Shown in pieces: positions 8,561 to 15,973 of a stretch of DNA of 32,252 nt; the first letter of the stretch is position 1, and every line of letters starts with the position of its first letter. The notes under the pieces were generated by a model. That model had not been told where the DNA came from, did not search any database, and saw nothing but the letters and a program-made list of their open reading frames with translations. Both the position numbers and the translations under genes were made by a program. Location: assembly GCA_965662575.1 (NCBI GenBank), contig CBFIHN010000015.1:1-32252 (forward strand), given 5' to 3'. This stretch comes from CBFIHN01 sp965662575. Its GTDB lineage: Bacteria > Pseudomonadota > Gammaproteobacteria > Francisellales > CACEW01.

Positions 8561-8917
8561 GTGGTGGCTATAAATCGATATAATAAACAAGATTTTGAGC
8601 TAGCAGAAAATAGAACGAAGGTAACGCCCGGTGAATCTCTAAAGATCTTGCGCCAAACTCAGGAGTTGTCGCAGTTGGCGTTGAGTGAGTTGACTGGTAT
8701 TTCACAGCCCAATATCTCTGCGCTAGAATCTGGACGAATTCAAATAGGACGTGAGCGAGCGTTAATGCTAGCTAGAGCGTTGAAGGTGCATCCGGCTGTT
8801 ATTTTATTTCCAGGGACGGCATTGTCATCCATCCGTATAATCCAAACTGGCCAAAACAGGCTGCTGCTGAGATTAAAGCAATTAAGCAGGTTGTTGGTTT
8901 GCCGTTTGTTGCGATAG
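8561..8917 (+). CDS. XRE-type HTH protein with aberrant C-terminus
   Basis: Residues 1-85 form a small DNA-binding protein. A lead of about 25 residues (NRYNKQDFELAENRTKVTPG) precedes a HTH_3 domain (LKILRQTQELSQLALSELTG, then ISQPNISALESGRI) and ends ALKVHPAVILFPG. Similar solo XRE proteins of about 95 residues, known to me from Legionella-like bacteria and toxin-antitoxin loci, end shortly after FPGWD. Here, after FPG, the frame continues for some 33 unrelated residues that are an out-of-frame reading of the GrpB gene. So the natural C-terminus has been lost at a junction near 8812-8818. Start is GTG 8561 or GTG 8564. No toxin partner is recognised next to it. Confidence 0.6.
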   Translation: MVAINRYNKQDFELAENRTKVTPGESLKILRQTQELSQLALSELTGISQPNISALESGRIQIGRERALMLARALKVHPAVILFPGTALSSIRIIQTGQNRLLLRLKQLSRLLVCRLLR

Positions 8918-9336
8918 AACACTTAGGTAGCACTTCGGTTAATGGGTTAAAAGCAAAACCAGTCATTGATATTTTTATTGCGTTGAATGATATAGATAAT
9001 GCTGACCAATGGGTTAAACCCCTAGAGTCTTTAGGCTATATTTATTGGGCAGAGAACCCAAATAAACAGCATCGACGCTTTTTTAAAGGTATGCCTCCTT
9101 ATGGTTTGGCGAGGACCCACCATGTGCACATGATGCCGATGGGTAAAAAGTTTAAACAGCGTGTTGCATTTAGAGATGCTTTGAGGCAAAACGCTTTATA
9201 TCGCGAGCAGTACGAGCAACTTAAGTGTCAGTTAGCCTTTGAGTGCCCGGAAGATCGAGAGCGATACACCAATGCAAAACGAGATTTTATTGATCGAATT
9301 CTCGAAAGTGAGTATGGTAGTTTACAAAGCAATTGA
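8899..9336 (+). CDS. GrpB/UPF0157 family protein, 5' end disrupted
   Basis: Nucleotidyltransferase-fold GrpB (UPF0157) family protein; function unknown. The diagnostic block IEHLGSTSVNGLKAKPVIDI lies at the start, and HHVHMMP and FRDALRQN follow. The listed start is a TTG. However, the same frame upstream, from about 8821, encodes IVIHPYNPNWPKQAAAEIKA, the conserved GrpB N-terminus. No ATG, GTG or TTG exists between that segment and the in-frame stop at 8773. The true N-terminus was therefore cut when the gene was joined to the XRE gene. One missing G in the GGG at 8813-8815 would fuse the two frames. Probably a pseudogene or an XRE-GrpB fusion with a frameshift. Confidence 0.65.
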   Translation: MPFVAIEHLGSTSVNGLKAKPVIDIFIALNDIDNADQWVKPLESLGYIYWAENPNKQHRRFFKGMPPYGLARTHHVHMMPMGKKFKQRVAFRDALRQNALYREQYEQLKCQLAFECPEDRERYTNAKRDFIDRILESEYGSLQSN

Positions 9337-9346
9337 TGGATCTTAA

Positions 9347-9718
9347 ATGCCATTAACCAAACTTGAATACACCAGGAATATTGCGTTGCAAGGCGCAGAC
9401 TTAACGCAGTTCTTTACACGCCTTCACCAAGCAATGGTGGAGGTAATTCAAACAGAATTAGCCAGTTGTAAATCCTGGAGTCATTGCACTGAACAATACA
9501 CGATTGCTGATAATGTGGCAGATAGTGGTTTTATGATTTTATCGATTCAAATTCTTCCCGGTAGAACATCAGAGCAAAAACAAATGCTGCAGACTATTGC
9601 GAGTGAGTATCTGCATGAATTGCTTCGAGGCTTAAGCACAACGAATAATATTGCTGTTCGTGTGCTGCTGACTGATGCCGATTTGGATGGTTATCACATG
9701 AGCCACTATGCCCCATAA
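9347..9718 (+). CDS. 5-carboxymethyl-2-hydroxymuconate isomerase (CHMI/HpaF) family tautomerase
   Basis: Tautomerase-superfamily enzyme of 123 residues. Pro follows the initiator Met (MPLTKLEYTRN), as needed for the catalytic N-terminal proline of the superfamily. The LEYT start, the YTIADN block and the ILPGRTSEQKQ segment match CHMI proteins, which isomerise 5-carboxymethyl-2-hydroxymuconate in homoprotocatechuate degradation. No other hpa gene is nearby, so it probably acts in another, unknown context. It lies 10 bases after the GrpB gene and 21 bases before the DUF924 gene, in one likely transcript. Confidence 0.75.
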   Translation: MPLTKLEYTRNIALQGADLTQFFTRLHQAMVEVIQTELASCKSWSHCTEQYTIADNVADSGFMILSIQILPGRTSEQKQMLQTIASEYLHELLRGLSTTNNIAVRVLLTDADLDGYHMSHYAP

Positions 9719-9739
9719 TTAAGATTAGAGGAACTATCA

Positions 9740-10276
9740 ATGCAACAAGAAACCATTTTAAAGTTTTGGTTTGAGAAGCTTAAGCCTGAAGATTGGTATG
9801 CAAAAAATGACGCACTAGATCAGGAAATTCGCTCTCGATTTTTAGATGCGCATCGTATGGCTGCAAACGCAGAGCTCTGGCAATGGCGTGATACGGCACA
9901 AGGTGCTTTGGCTGAGATTATTGTGCTTGATCAATTCTCTCGCAACATGTTTCGAGAAAGTGCACAGGCGTTTGCTTATGATGGCCAGGCATTGATGCTG
10001 GCGCAGTTCGCTGTTCAGCAAAAGTTTCATTTGCAGCTAGAACCACAGCAGCGTGCGTTTATGTTATTGCCGTATATGCATAGCGAGTCGTTAAAGATTC
10101 ATCAACAAGCTCTAGAGTTATTTTCAGCGCCGGGCTTAGCCCATAATCTTGAATACGAGCATAAGCATTTAGCAATCTTAAAACGCTTTGGCCGCTATCC
10201 ACATCGTAATGCTGTGTTAGGGCGAGAATCGACAGCAGAAGAATTAGAATTTTGCAGCCAAACGTGCTGGGCGTGA
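9740..10276 (+). CDS. DUF924 family protein with replaced C-terminal tail
   Basis: Cytosolic all-helical DUF924 protein (TPR-like fold; no assigned activity). Recognised from ILKFWFEKLKPEDWYAKNDA, IIVLDQFSRNMFR, FMLLPYMHSES and FGRYPHRNAVLGRESTAEE. Relatives normally end within about ten residues of the GREST..E motif (often a PGSSF-like end). Here the sequence after EELEF changes to CSQTCWA and stops, because the DNA passes into a traD fragment at about 10250. Only the last few residues are lost, so the protein may still fold. Ribosome binding site GAGGAA precedes ATG 9740. Confidence 0.8.
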   Translation: MQQETILKFWFEKLKPEDWYAKNDALDQEIRSRFLDAHRMAANAELWQWRDTAQGALAEIIVLDQFSRNMFRESAQAFAYDGQALMLAQFAVQQKFHLQLEPQQRAFMLLPYMHSESLKIHQQALELFSAPGLAHNLEYEHKHLAILKRFGRYPHRNAVLGRESTAEELEFCSQTCWA

Positions 10277-11228
10277 GCAAGATGTGTTGGTGTTTCACTT
10301 GGGGTTTGTTGATATTTCAGCGCGATATAACCCAGTCGGGCAGTTTGCGCGGATTACCGAGGTGGCTAATCGCATTGCAAACCAATTGCCAGGTAGTGGC
10401 GAGTCACAAGCTTTTCGTGAGTTTGCTTGGCGTTTTGTCAATATCGTTGCACGTGCTTTAGTTGCACTCGGGCGAAAGCCGGACTATCGGCAAATTCAAC
10501 GCCATATTCTTAATATTGATAGCTTGTTAATTGACTATGCTTCACTAAAGCTTGGCCAAACTGATCAAGGTTGGCGAGAGGAAGTGGAAACCTTAATACC
10601 GAATATTCATAGCAACGAGTTGCCGGTGCATTTGCGCAATCGCCCGAAATTTTTAGTCGCCTTGGTGCAATATATTCAGCAACAAAATATTGAGGATGAT
10701 ATTGCAACCGGCCTATGTTCGGCATTTAGCTACGATAAAACCTACTTCGATAAGCTGACGGCATCACTGTTACCGCTACTAGAAAAACTAACCGCCGGTC
10801 GCAGTGCAGAGCTGATCTCCCCCGATTATTTTGATCTTGATGATCCCAGGCCAACCTTTGATTGGATGCAAGTAATCCGCGGTAAAAAGATTGTCTATGT
10901 GGGGTTGGATGCCTTATCAGATGCAACTGTTGCCAGTGCGGTCGGTAATTCGATGTTTTCAGATTTGTGCTCGGTCTCAGGGCAGCTGTATAAGTTTGGT
11001 GTGCAATCGGATATTACACAATCTGCTGAGCAAAAGAAGTTTCACTCAGTGTGCGTGCATGCCGATGAGTTCAATGAGTTGATTGGCCCGGATTTTATCC
11101 CGCTTTTAAACAAAGCTGGTGGCGCGGGTGTGTAAGTCACTGCCTATACGCAAACGTGGTCTGATGTTGAAGCGCAGCTACAAAGCAAAGCTCGTGCCGG
11201 TCAGGTCGGTGGTAACTTAAATACTTTA
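10251..11228 (+). pseudogene. traD: Internal fragment of conjugative coupling protein TraD (SXT/TOL type)
   Basis: From about 10251 one frame reads FAAKRAGREQDVLVFHLGFV and continues to 11228 through FREFAWRFVNI, CVHADEFNELIGPDFIPLLN and KAGGAGV. This is the central/C-terminal region of the TraD ATPase that couples DNA to the type IV secretion channel in SXT/TOL-like integrative conjugative elements. The 5' part with the Walker A motif is absent, replaced by the DUF924 gene. A TAA at 11133-11135 stands where relatives have Gln (GGAGV-stop-VTAYTQTWSDVE). Translation resumes to GNLNTL, where the IS begins. An open frame from GTG 10284 to 11135 (283 residues) exists but is non-functional. Confidence 0.85.
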
Positions 11229-12289
11229 ACAGGAGTTTCGCGTTTAGCTAAAAGCCAAATTGGCACGAATAGATTCCGTGATAGCTTTTTTAATAACAGT
11301 CCAGCTTTGCTCATATAAAGATATTTTCTCTCTAGTCCTTAAAATATGCATATCGATCCAGGTTTTAATTGCCATACAAATATGGTTTCTCTGCGCTCGA
11401 CCGGTGCGTGCCTGACAGCGCTCAATGCCACAGGTTTGCTTCAGCTCCCGATGATAAACCTCAATTGACCAACGTGCTTTCATGATGGCTTCCACTCCAT
11501 CTCGGGTTGGGCTCTCCATGTTTGTCGTCATATAATCAATGCGGCCATTTTTAGCCACAAACTTGAATACAGTTACCCAACCATAACCACGTAAGTGAAC
11601 AGATAATCCTTCATCTGGAATGTTTAACTCCCCTAAGTTCTCACCACGATTAACCTTGCGGTTTTTGCGTAAATTTGTCACCCAAACCCAACCATGATCA
11701 CGAATTGCCTTCAGGTTTTTTAAGCTTGAGTACCAGGCATCAAATACAACAGCATCTGGCTGTAGACCCCTAGACTTAGCCAAAGACAACATATCGCAAA
11801 AATGCTTGTTTTTAGTTTTTCCATCACTACCTTTATCATAAATACGATAATCCACTGGCACTGTTTGTTTACTTTTAAGGCCATGCCAAAGCAGATTGAT
11901 CAAACCAATACCTGCGATAACATCATGAGCATTTCCTGAGTATTGGTAGTTAACTAAATCAATTTTTTTGCTGTGCTTTTTAGAGAGCAAAGTATCGTCT
12001 GCAATTAAAAGGTTGGGCGCTTTTTTATCGACAAGCTCTTCGGTAATCGACCAGACTTCACTCGGCTTAAAGTGCTTGCTGTTTAACCAGCGGCTAATAC
12101 TGTCATGGGATAATTCTATAGGGCTAACTTCTGATAGTGCTAAACCAGAATAACGAACACTGGTCGCTTGTAAAAATGCTTTATACAGTGACTCTGTATA
12201 TTTGTGTGATGGCATTTGAGCAGGAAATTCAGGTTTCTTATCCTAAACATAACACATCAAACGTTATTTGTTAGGCGCGAAACTCCTGT
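11229..12289 (-). mobile_element. Intact insertion sequence, IS701/IS4-like, 14-bp terminal inverted repeats
   Basis: The ends are perfect inverted repeats: ACAGGAGTTTCGCG at 11229-11242 and its complement at 12276-12289. The element is about 1061 bp with one complete transposase gene on the minus strand. It sits inside the traD fragment on its left. I see no target-site duplication: the left flank ends ACTTTA and the right flank begins CATTG. That suggests a deletion or rearrangement next to the element after insertion. The element looks young, since the gene and both ends are intact. Confidence 0.85.
11244..12215 (-). CDS. DDE transposase, IS701/IS4-like
   Basis: RNase H-fold transposase of 323 residues that would mobilise the surrounding element. 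Likely catalytic residues are Asp73 or 74 in LLIADDTLL, Asp159 in VVFDAWYSS and Glu257 in EVYHRELKQTCGIERCQ; the last is the Y-x(2)-R-E-x(3)-K-like signature of IS4-related families. The spacing with a long beta-strand insertion before the Glu fits IS4/IS701. The stop codon overlaps the inner edge of the left inverted repeat region, as is usual for compact elements. Family choice of IS701 over other IS4 relatives is a judgement; that it is a DDE transposase is firm. Confidence 0.85.
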   Translation of the reverse strand: MPSHKYTESLYKAFLQATSVRYSGLALSEVSPIELSHDSISRWLNSKHFKPSEVWSITEELVDKKAPNLLIADDTLLSKKHSKKIDLVNYQYSGNAHDVIAGIGLINLLWHGLKSKQTVPVDYRIYDKGSDGKTKNKHFCDMLSLAKSRGLQPDAVVFDAWYSSLKNLKAIRDHGWVWVTNLRKNRKVNRGENLGELNIPDEGLSVHLRGYGWVTVFKFVAKNGRIDYMTTNMESPTRDGVEAIMKARWSIEVYHRELKQTCGIERCQARTGRAQRNHICMAIKTWIDMHILRTREKISLYEQSWTVIKKAITESIRANLAFS

Positions 12290-12330
12290 CATTGTTGAGT
12301 TAAGAGAGGCAGTTTGTAAAGTTGAAGTGT

Positions 12331-12352
12331 TTTTGGAACAGCTGTTCCAAAA
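12331..12352. promoter_or_regulatory. Perfect 22-bp palindrome
   Basis: A perfect self-complementary site whose core is TTGGAACAGCTGTTCCAA (12333-12350), flanked by TT and AA. It lies between the IS right end and the stop of the minus-strand SDR gene. The inner GGAAC-N4-GTTCC form looks like a dimeric regulator site. It also falls within a short open stretch ending at TAG 12353-12355 that could be decayed coding DNA. Function unknown. Confidence 0.35.
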
Positions 12353-12442
12353 TTAGAATCATTTTAGCAAGAGTCGTCGCAATTTCTTTAGTCTATTACA
12401 TGTTGATAGTGGCTGTTGAGATGATACTTGTTAACTCAATGG

Positions 12443-13225
12443 CTACAGCTTAGAGGGTGCAGAACTGAAAACAGTGGAGGTCAGGCCTTGATCTACAACT
12501 AGGTTTTGACCATATATGGCTTTTGCATCATCTGATGCAAGAAAAACTGCTGGGCCTGCAATGTCCTGTGCCTGCATAAAGCCTTTCCTTGTTGGATTGC
12601 GCTGCTCTAACTGCCGTACAATTCCAGGGTCATTAACATAAACGCTGTTTCCAGGTGTGTCGGTGCTTCCAGGGGATAGTGTGTTAACGTTAATTCCATA
12701 AGGGGCAAGCTCGCCAACAAGCGCCTTGCTTAAGGCATTTAAGGCACCTTTAGTTGCTGTATATCCTGATAAATTTGGGAAGCCAGTGACTGTGGCATTA
12801 GAAGAAATAAAAATAACTTTGCCATAACGCCGTTGTTTCATATGAGGTATAACGGCCTGTGAACATAAAACGGCAGCCGGGACATTTGTCCTGAGCATAA
12901 AATTCCAATCATTTAATGTATGTTCTTCAAAAGACTTAAATACAGCAAGTCCGGCATTGTTAACTAAAATATCTATTTGACGATATTTTGCGACTATATT
13001 TTCAACCATCGAAAAAACTTCTGCGCGGTTTGTAACATCGCAGCTAATAGCTTCGGCTTTACCGCCATCAGTTTTAATTTTATCTGCTACGGATTTGCCT
13101 AAGTCAGGGCTGTTCTTATTAACTACAATAACTATGGCTCCTTCTCGTGCATAAGCATAGCAAATGGCTTCGCCAATACCTTGGGAGCCACCAGTGATGA
13201 TAGCAACTTTATTTTTTAGTCTCAT
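12443..13225 (-). CDS. Short-chain dehydrogenase/reductase (FabG-like), accessory to the cluster
   Basis: Classical SDR of 260 residues, NAD(P)H-dependent. The dinucleotide motif is TGGSQGIG near the N-terminus, followed by NNAG, the catalytic Ser in FISSNAT and the catalytic YTATK. A C-terminal GQNLVVDQG block is typical of FabG-like reductases. It is the last gene on the minus strand after the 2OG dioxygenase, with a 199-base gap, so it may have its own promoter. In context it may oxidise or reduce a hydroxyl or keto group on the product of the adjacent cluster; that is inference. The IS ends about 150 bases past its stop. Confidence 0.85.
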   Translation of the reverse strand: MRLKNKVAIITGGSQGIGEAICYAYAREGAIVIVVNKNSPDLGKSVADKIKTDGGKAEAISCDVTNRAEVFSMVENIVAKYRQIDILVNNAGLAVFKSFEEHTLNDWNFMLRTNVPAAVLCSQAVIPHMKQRRYGKVIFISSNATVTGFPNLSGYTATKGALNALSKALVGELAPYGINVNTLSPGSTDTPGNSVYVNDPGIVRQLEQRNPTRKGFMQAQDIAGPAVFLASDDAKAIYGQNLVVDQGLTSTVFSSAPSKL

Positions 13226-13424
13226 AAGCCTTTCCTTTTAAATTCTTATCTGGATGTTGATTATGCATTAGCAGCATGATGGCTTTTGTTGCGGTCAGCA
13301 AAGCGAGCGGGCTCAGATAGGTTTAGAAGCGCTTCTTTGATAAAAAATGAGTAAAAACAAAGCAGGGTATAAGGTGGCTTACTATTCTTCAACGCTAATC
13401 AACGTAGTCGCAATATCTAGGTGG

Positions 13425-14267
13425 CTACTTAGCTGCTTGTAATTTTGCTACAGTTGTTAGCTTAGGGAAGTTTTTTTCTAGGTAGTTTGTAGCGTATTCG
13501 CCAAAAGTATCAGCAATTTTTTTTCCGCTAACTGCATTAATAAACTTTCCTGCTGGGTCTGGCGTATAGAATGACACCAGTGATAGTTTAGACTGATTGT
13601 TTGGTAGCAGGACACGGTGTTTCACAGCATGACACTTGTTATCTAGCATAAGGTTTAGTCCGTGCCCTAGATTTAGAGTAATATGTCCTTTTTTAGCCGA
13701 GGCTGAGTGCCATTTGCCTTCAATATTTACCTCAAGGCCTGGATCTTGAGTCCAAACAGTTGTCATCAATGCGGCGTCTTCATGAGGTCGGAGTCGCCTT
13801 TCTGCGCTGGATGTGTCGCGTGGAGGGTAATATAAAATGGAAAGGGTACTATCAGCCGCCTTGAAATAGGATTTAATTTTTTCTGGGTCAATTTCTAAGT
13901 GTCCAAACAGAGCAACCAATAATGGCTCAAAGATTTCATGCCTGATGTACTTTCTAACTTCCAGCATTTCCGTGCAGCATGCGTTCCAAGCAGGGTCAGA
14001 TGGTAGCGATGTTCGAATAATATAGCGTTCAATATCATAGCCTATTGCAGTTTGGTCAAAGAAACCTTCGCGTGTTTCAGGAGTGAAAAGGTATTGCCTT
14101 TTTCTGTCTTGTGGCTGTTGAAAGTATGTGTTCCCTGTTTTTTCAATGAGTTCTAATTTTTTTGCTAGGTTCTCAGGAATTGGGACATAAGCAATACCGC
14201 ATTCTATCAGCTGCGAAAGTTCTTCTGAGTTAACTTGTCTAGGGGGCTGAATGGTTGGTATAGGCAT
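13425..14267 (-). CDS. Fe(II)/2-oxoglutarate-dependent dioxygenase (isopenicillin N synthase-like)
   Basis: Non-heme iron oxygenase of the IPNS/2OG-FeII family, 280 residues. The jelly-roll iron ligands are His162 and Asp164 in RPHEDAALMT and a distal His, best placed at His217 (VKHRVLLP). The co-substrate carboxylate is normally held by Arg in an RxS motif; here the aligned motif appears to be Lys227-Leu-Ser229 (SKLSLVSFY), an unusual change. An N-terminal DIOX_N-like part precedes (about 1-110). It lies 46 bases after the VUT transporter gene on the same strand. Likely role: hydroxylation, desaturation or ring closure of a metabolite, perhaps the product of the divergent AvrD operon. Confidence 0.8.
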   Translation of the reverse strand: MPIPTIQPPRQVNSEELSQLIECGIAYVPIPENLAKKLELIEKTGNTYFQQPQDRKRQYLFTPETREGFFDQTAIGYDIERYIIRTSLPSDPAWNACCTEMLEVRKYIRHEIFEPLLVALFGHLEIDPEKIKSYFKAADSTLSILYYPPRDTSSAERRLRPHEDAALMTTVWTQDPGLEVNIEGKWHSASAKKGHITLNLGHGLNLMLDNKCHAVKHRVLLPNNQSKLSLVSFYTPDPAGKFINAVSGKKIADTFGEYATNYLEKNFPKLTTVAKLQAAK

Positions 14268-14313
14268 TATTTTGCTTTCTCTATGGTAGTTGCTTTAGTA
14301 AAACTTGATCATT

Positions 14314-15009
14314 CTAACTAGCAGTCTTTTTGAATGGATTGAATCTGATTATCTCTTGGCTCAGATCAATTTTTTCAGTTCGTTTTAGAAGGGTGGTTAT
14401 CAGGGATGCCGGCACGGCTGCTATTACAATGAAGATTAATTGCAGTGAGTAATCAAAAATAATCAGCCTTACTAGTTTGTCGAATGGCAGCACGGTTGCA
14501 TAAAGTAAGCTTAAAACAATAATGTATTGCGTTAGTTCTCCAGAAATAGATGCCCCAATACTTCTAAGGAAAAAAAATCGTCCTTTAAGCAAGACCCTAA
14601 AGTAGCTCACGATGTAAACATTAATATATGCGCCTATCAAGTAACCCACTACAGCCATAGGCACGGTGTATATCGTCCTACCCAGAATAAATTCAAATGC
14701 AGTTTGGTGTTTCCAATACGATGGTGATGGAAGGTGGATAATTGCAAAAGATATGATGGCAAAGAACAATGCAGCAATAATAAGGTTGATAATTTGACGC
14801 TTTGCAAAACGATAACCATATACCTCTGTTATAATGTCACCCATGAGTGATCTAATTGGTACTAAAAAAGCTGCGCCAGAAAGGATGAATGGGCCAAAAT
14901 GAATCAGCTTATACCCAAGTGGTAAGGAGGTGAGTGCACAGGCCACATACAAAATTATAATGAGATCTCGATATTTATAATTGTCAAAACCTTTAGTTTT
15001 TTTTGACAT
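14314..15009 (-). CDS. VUT/YhhQ-family (queuosine precursor-type) membrane transporter
   Basis: Integral membrane protein of the vitamin uptake transporter family (PF02592), 231 residues with about six hydrophobic segments. The family signature GDIITEVYGYRFAKRQ follows the second segment, and a later SGELTQYIIV segment is also typical. E. coli YhhQ imports queuosine precursors; other members may carry other small molecules. It is the first gene of the minus-strand group and divergent from the AvrD operon; GGAG precedes its start. Its presence in a biosynthetic cluster is unusual. It may move a precursor or product, or be an unrelated hitch-hiker. Family assignment is good, substrate open. Confidence 0.75.
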   Translation of the reverse strand: MSKKTKGFDNYKYRDLIIILYVACALTSLPLGYKLIHFGPFILSGAAFLVPIRSLMGDIITEVYGYRFAKRQIINLIIAALFFAIISFAIIHLPSPSYWKHQTAFEFILGRTIYTVPMAVVGYLIGAYINVYIVSYFRVLLKGRFFFLRSIGASISGELTQYIIVLSLLYATVLPFDKLVRLIIFDYSLQLIFIVIAAVPASLITTLLKRTEKIDLSQEIIRFNPFKKTAS

Positions 15010-15035
15010 TGTTGCTCCAGAAAATATGCGCTAAT

Positions 15036-15233
15036 ATGTTGATAATCCTACTAGATAACCTCTATGGTAAGGGCAGTATTCCCTTTTTTCTTGACTATTT
15101 TTTTTGGGATGCTTTAGGAAGCAAAAGGCTTCGTTCAGTCAAGAGAGTTTTTCCTTGGATGTACGGTAGACATTATGATAGTTTATCTTTTAGCCACAAA
15201 GCAAGAGAATATTTTCGCTTGTTTCAAAAATAG
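15036..15233 (+). CDS. Possible small protein leading the AvrD operon
   Basis: An open frame (extendable back to 15003) lies between the divergent transporter gene and the HAD gene, ending 44 bases before the latter. From ATG 15036 it gives 65 residues with an aromatic-rich middle (FFLDYFFWDALG) and a basic C-terminal half (SKRLRSVKRVFPWMYGRHYD). No clear ribosome binding site is seen and no family is recognised. It may be a real small gene, a decayed fragment or chance; the composition reads more like coding than spacer DNA. Confidence 0.25.
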   Translation: MLIILLDNLYGKGSIPFFLDYFFWDALGSKRLRSVKRVFPWMYGRHYDSLSFSHKAREYFRLFQK

Positions 15234-15277
15234 CTATGGTATTTGTCATAAGCAACGAGTTAATTGGGAGTTAGAAA

Positions 15278-15970
15278 ATGAACTCAAAAAGTACACTTAA
15301 GTATTATGCATTTTTTGATGTTGATGGCACAATCATTACTTTAAATAGCCTCATGGGTTTTTTGCGTTACTATTACGAAAGTACCGCATTTTTAAAGATA
15401 GTGGGCACAATGAAATTTATGTTTGCCAAATGTCGAATACAACTCTACCGTCACATGGGCAAAGATAGAAACTTTTTGAATAGGTTCTATTATAAGTTTT
15501 ACAAGAACCATCCAGTTTCAAAAGTTAAGGAGTATGGCAAAGAGTGGTTTTTTAAGCTGGATCAAGATCATGCAGCCTTGTATAGAAAAGCAGTTATAGA
15601 TGAATTGTGCGAACATCAGGACAAAGGTGCAGAAATTGTTTTTGTTTCAGGTTCATTTCCGGACTGTCTGCAACCTTTAGCCGATAAGTTTGGTGTTAAA
15701 CATATATTAGCAACTACCCTTGAACAGCGAGGTGCAGTCTACACCGGAAACATTCTAGACCCGCAAACAATTGGTGATGGTAAGCGAGTTGCGATGGAAG
15801 CTTTTCTACAAGAAAATGATGTTCAGGCATCTGATTGCTACGCCTATGGTGACCATATTAGTGACATTCCTATGCTAGCCGTGGTTGGGCATCCGGTAGC
15901 TCTTGTTGGTGATGCCTCTTTAACAGATCACGCCAAAAATAAAGGTTGGCGAGTCATGGAAAGTGTGTGA
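15278..15970 (+). CDS. HAD-IB family phosphatase (SerB-like) of the AvrD operon
   Basis: Haloacid dehalogenase-superfamily phosphohydrolase, subfamily IB, 230 residues. Motif I is FFDVDGTI (nucleophile Asp14, acid Asp16), motif II is VFVSGSF (Ser124), motif III Lys169 and motif IV YGDHISDIPML (Asp192, Asp196). A helical cap lies between motifs I and II. GGGAG precedes ATG 15278. It is the first clear gene of a nine-gene operon and lies 3 bases before the first ACP gene. In AfsA-type butyrolactone pathways a phosphatase removes the phosphate brought in by the polyol partner; a similar step is a reasonable inference here. Confidence 0.85.
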   Translation: MNSKSTLKYYAFFDVDGTIITLNSLMGFLRYYYESTAFLKIVGTMKFMFAKCRIQLYRHMGKDRNFLNRFYYKFYKNHPVSKVKEYGKEWFFKLDQDHAALYRKAVIDELCEHQDKGAEIVFVSGSFPDCLQPLADKFGVKHILATTLEQRGAVYTGNILDPQTIGDGKRVAMEAFLQENDVQASDCYAYGDHISDIPMLAVVGHPVALVGDASLTDHAKNKGWRVMESV

Positions 15971-15973
15971 GAA

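Noticed and set aside
8106..8917. GNAT-XRE toxin-antitoxin pair
   Set aside because: The GNAT protein is a near copy of one that stands beside a methyltransferase and an amidase elsewhere, with no XRE gene. The adjacency at 8.5 kb comes from the duplication boundary, not from a conserved pair.
13325..13336. 12-bp palindrome AGAAGCGCTTCT between the SDR and dioxygenase genes
   Set aside because: Short, without matching copies or promoter elements in a clear position; may be chance.
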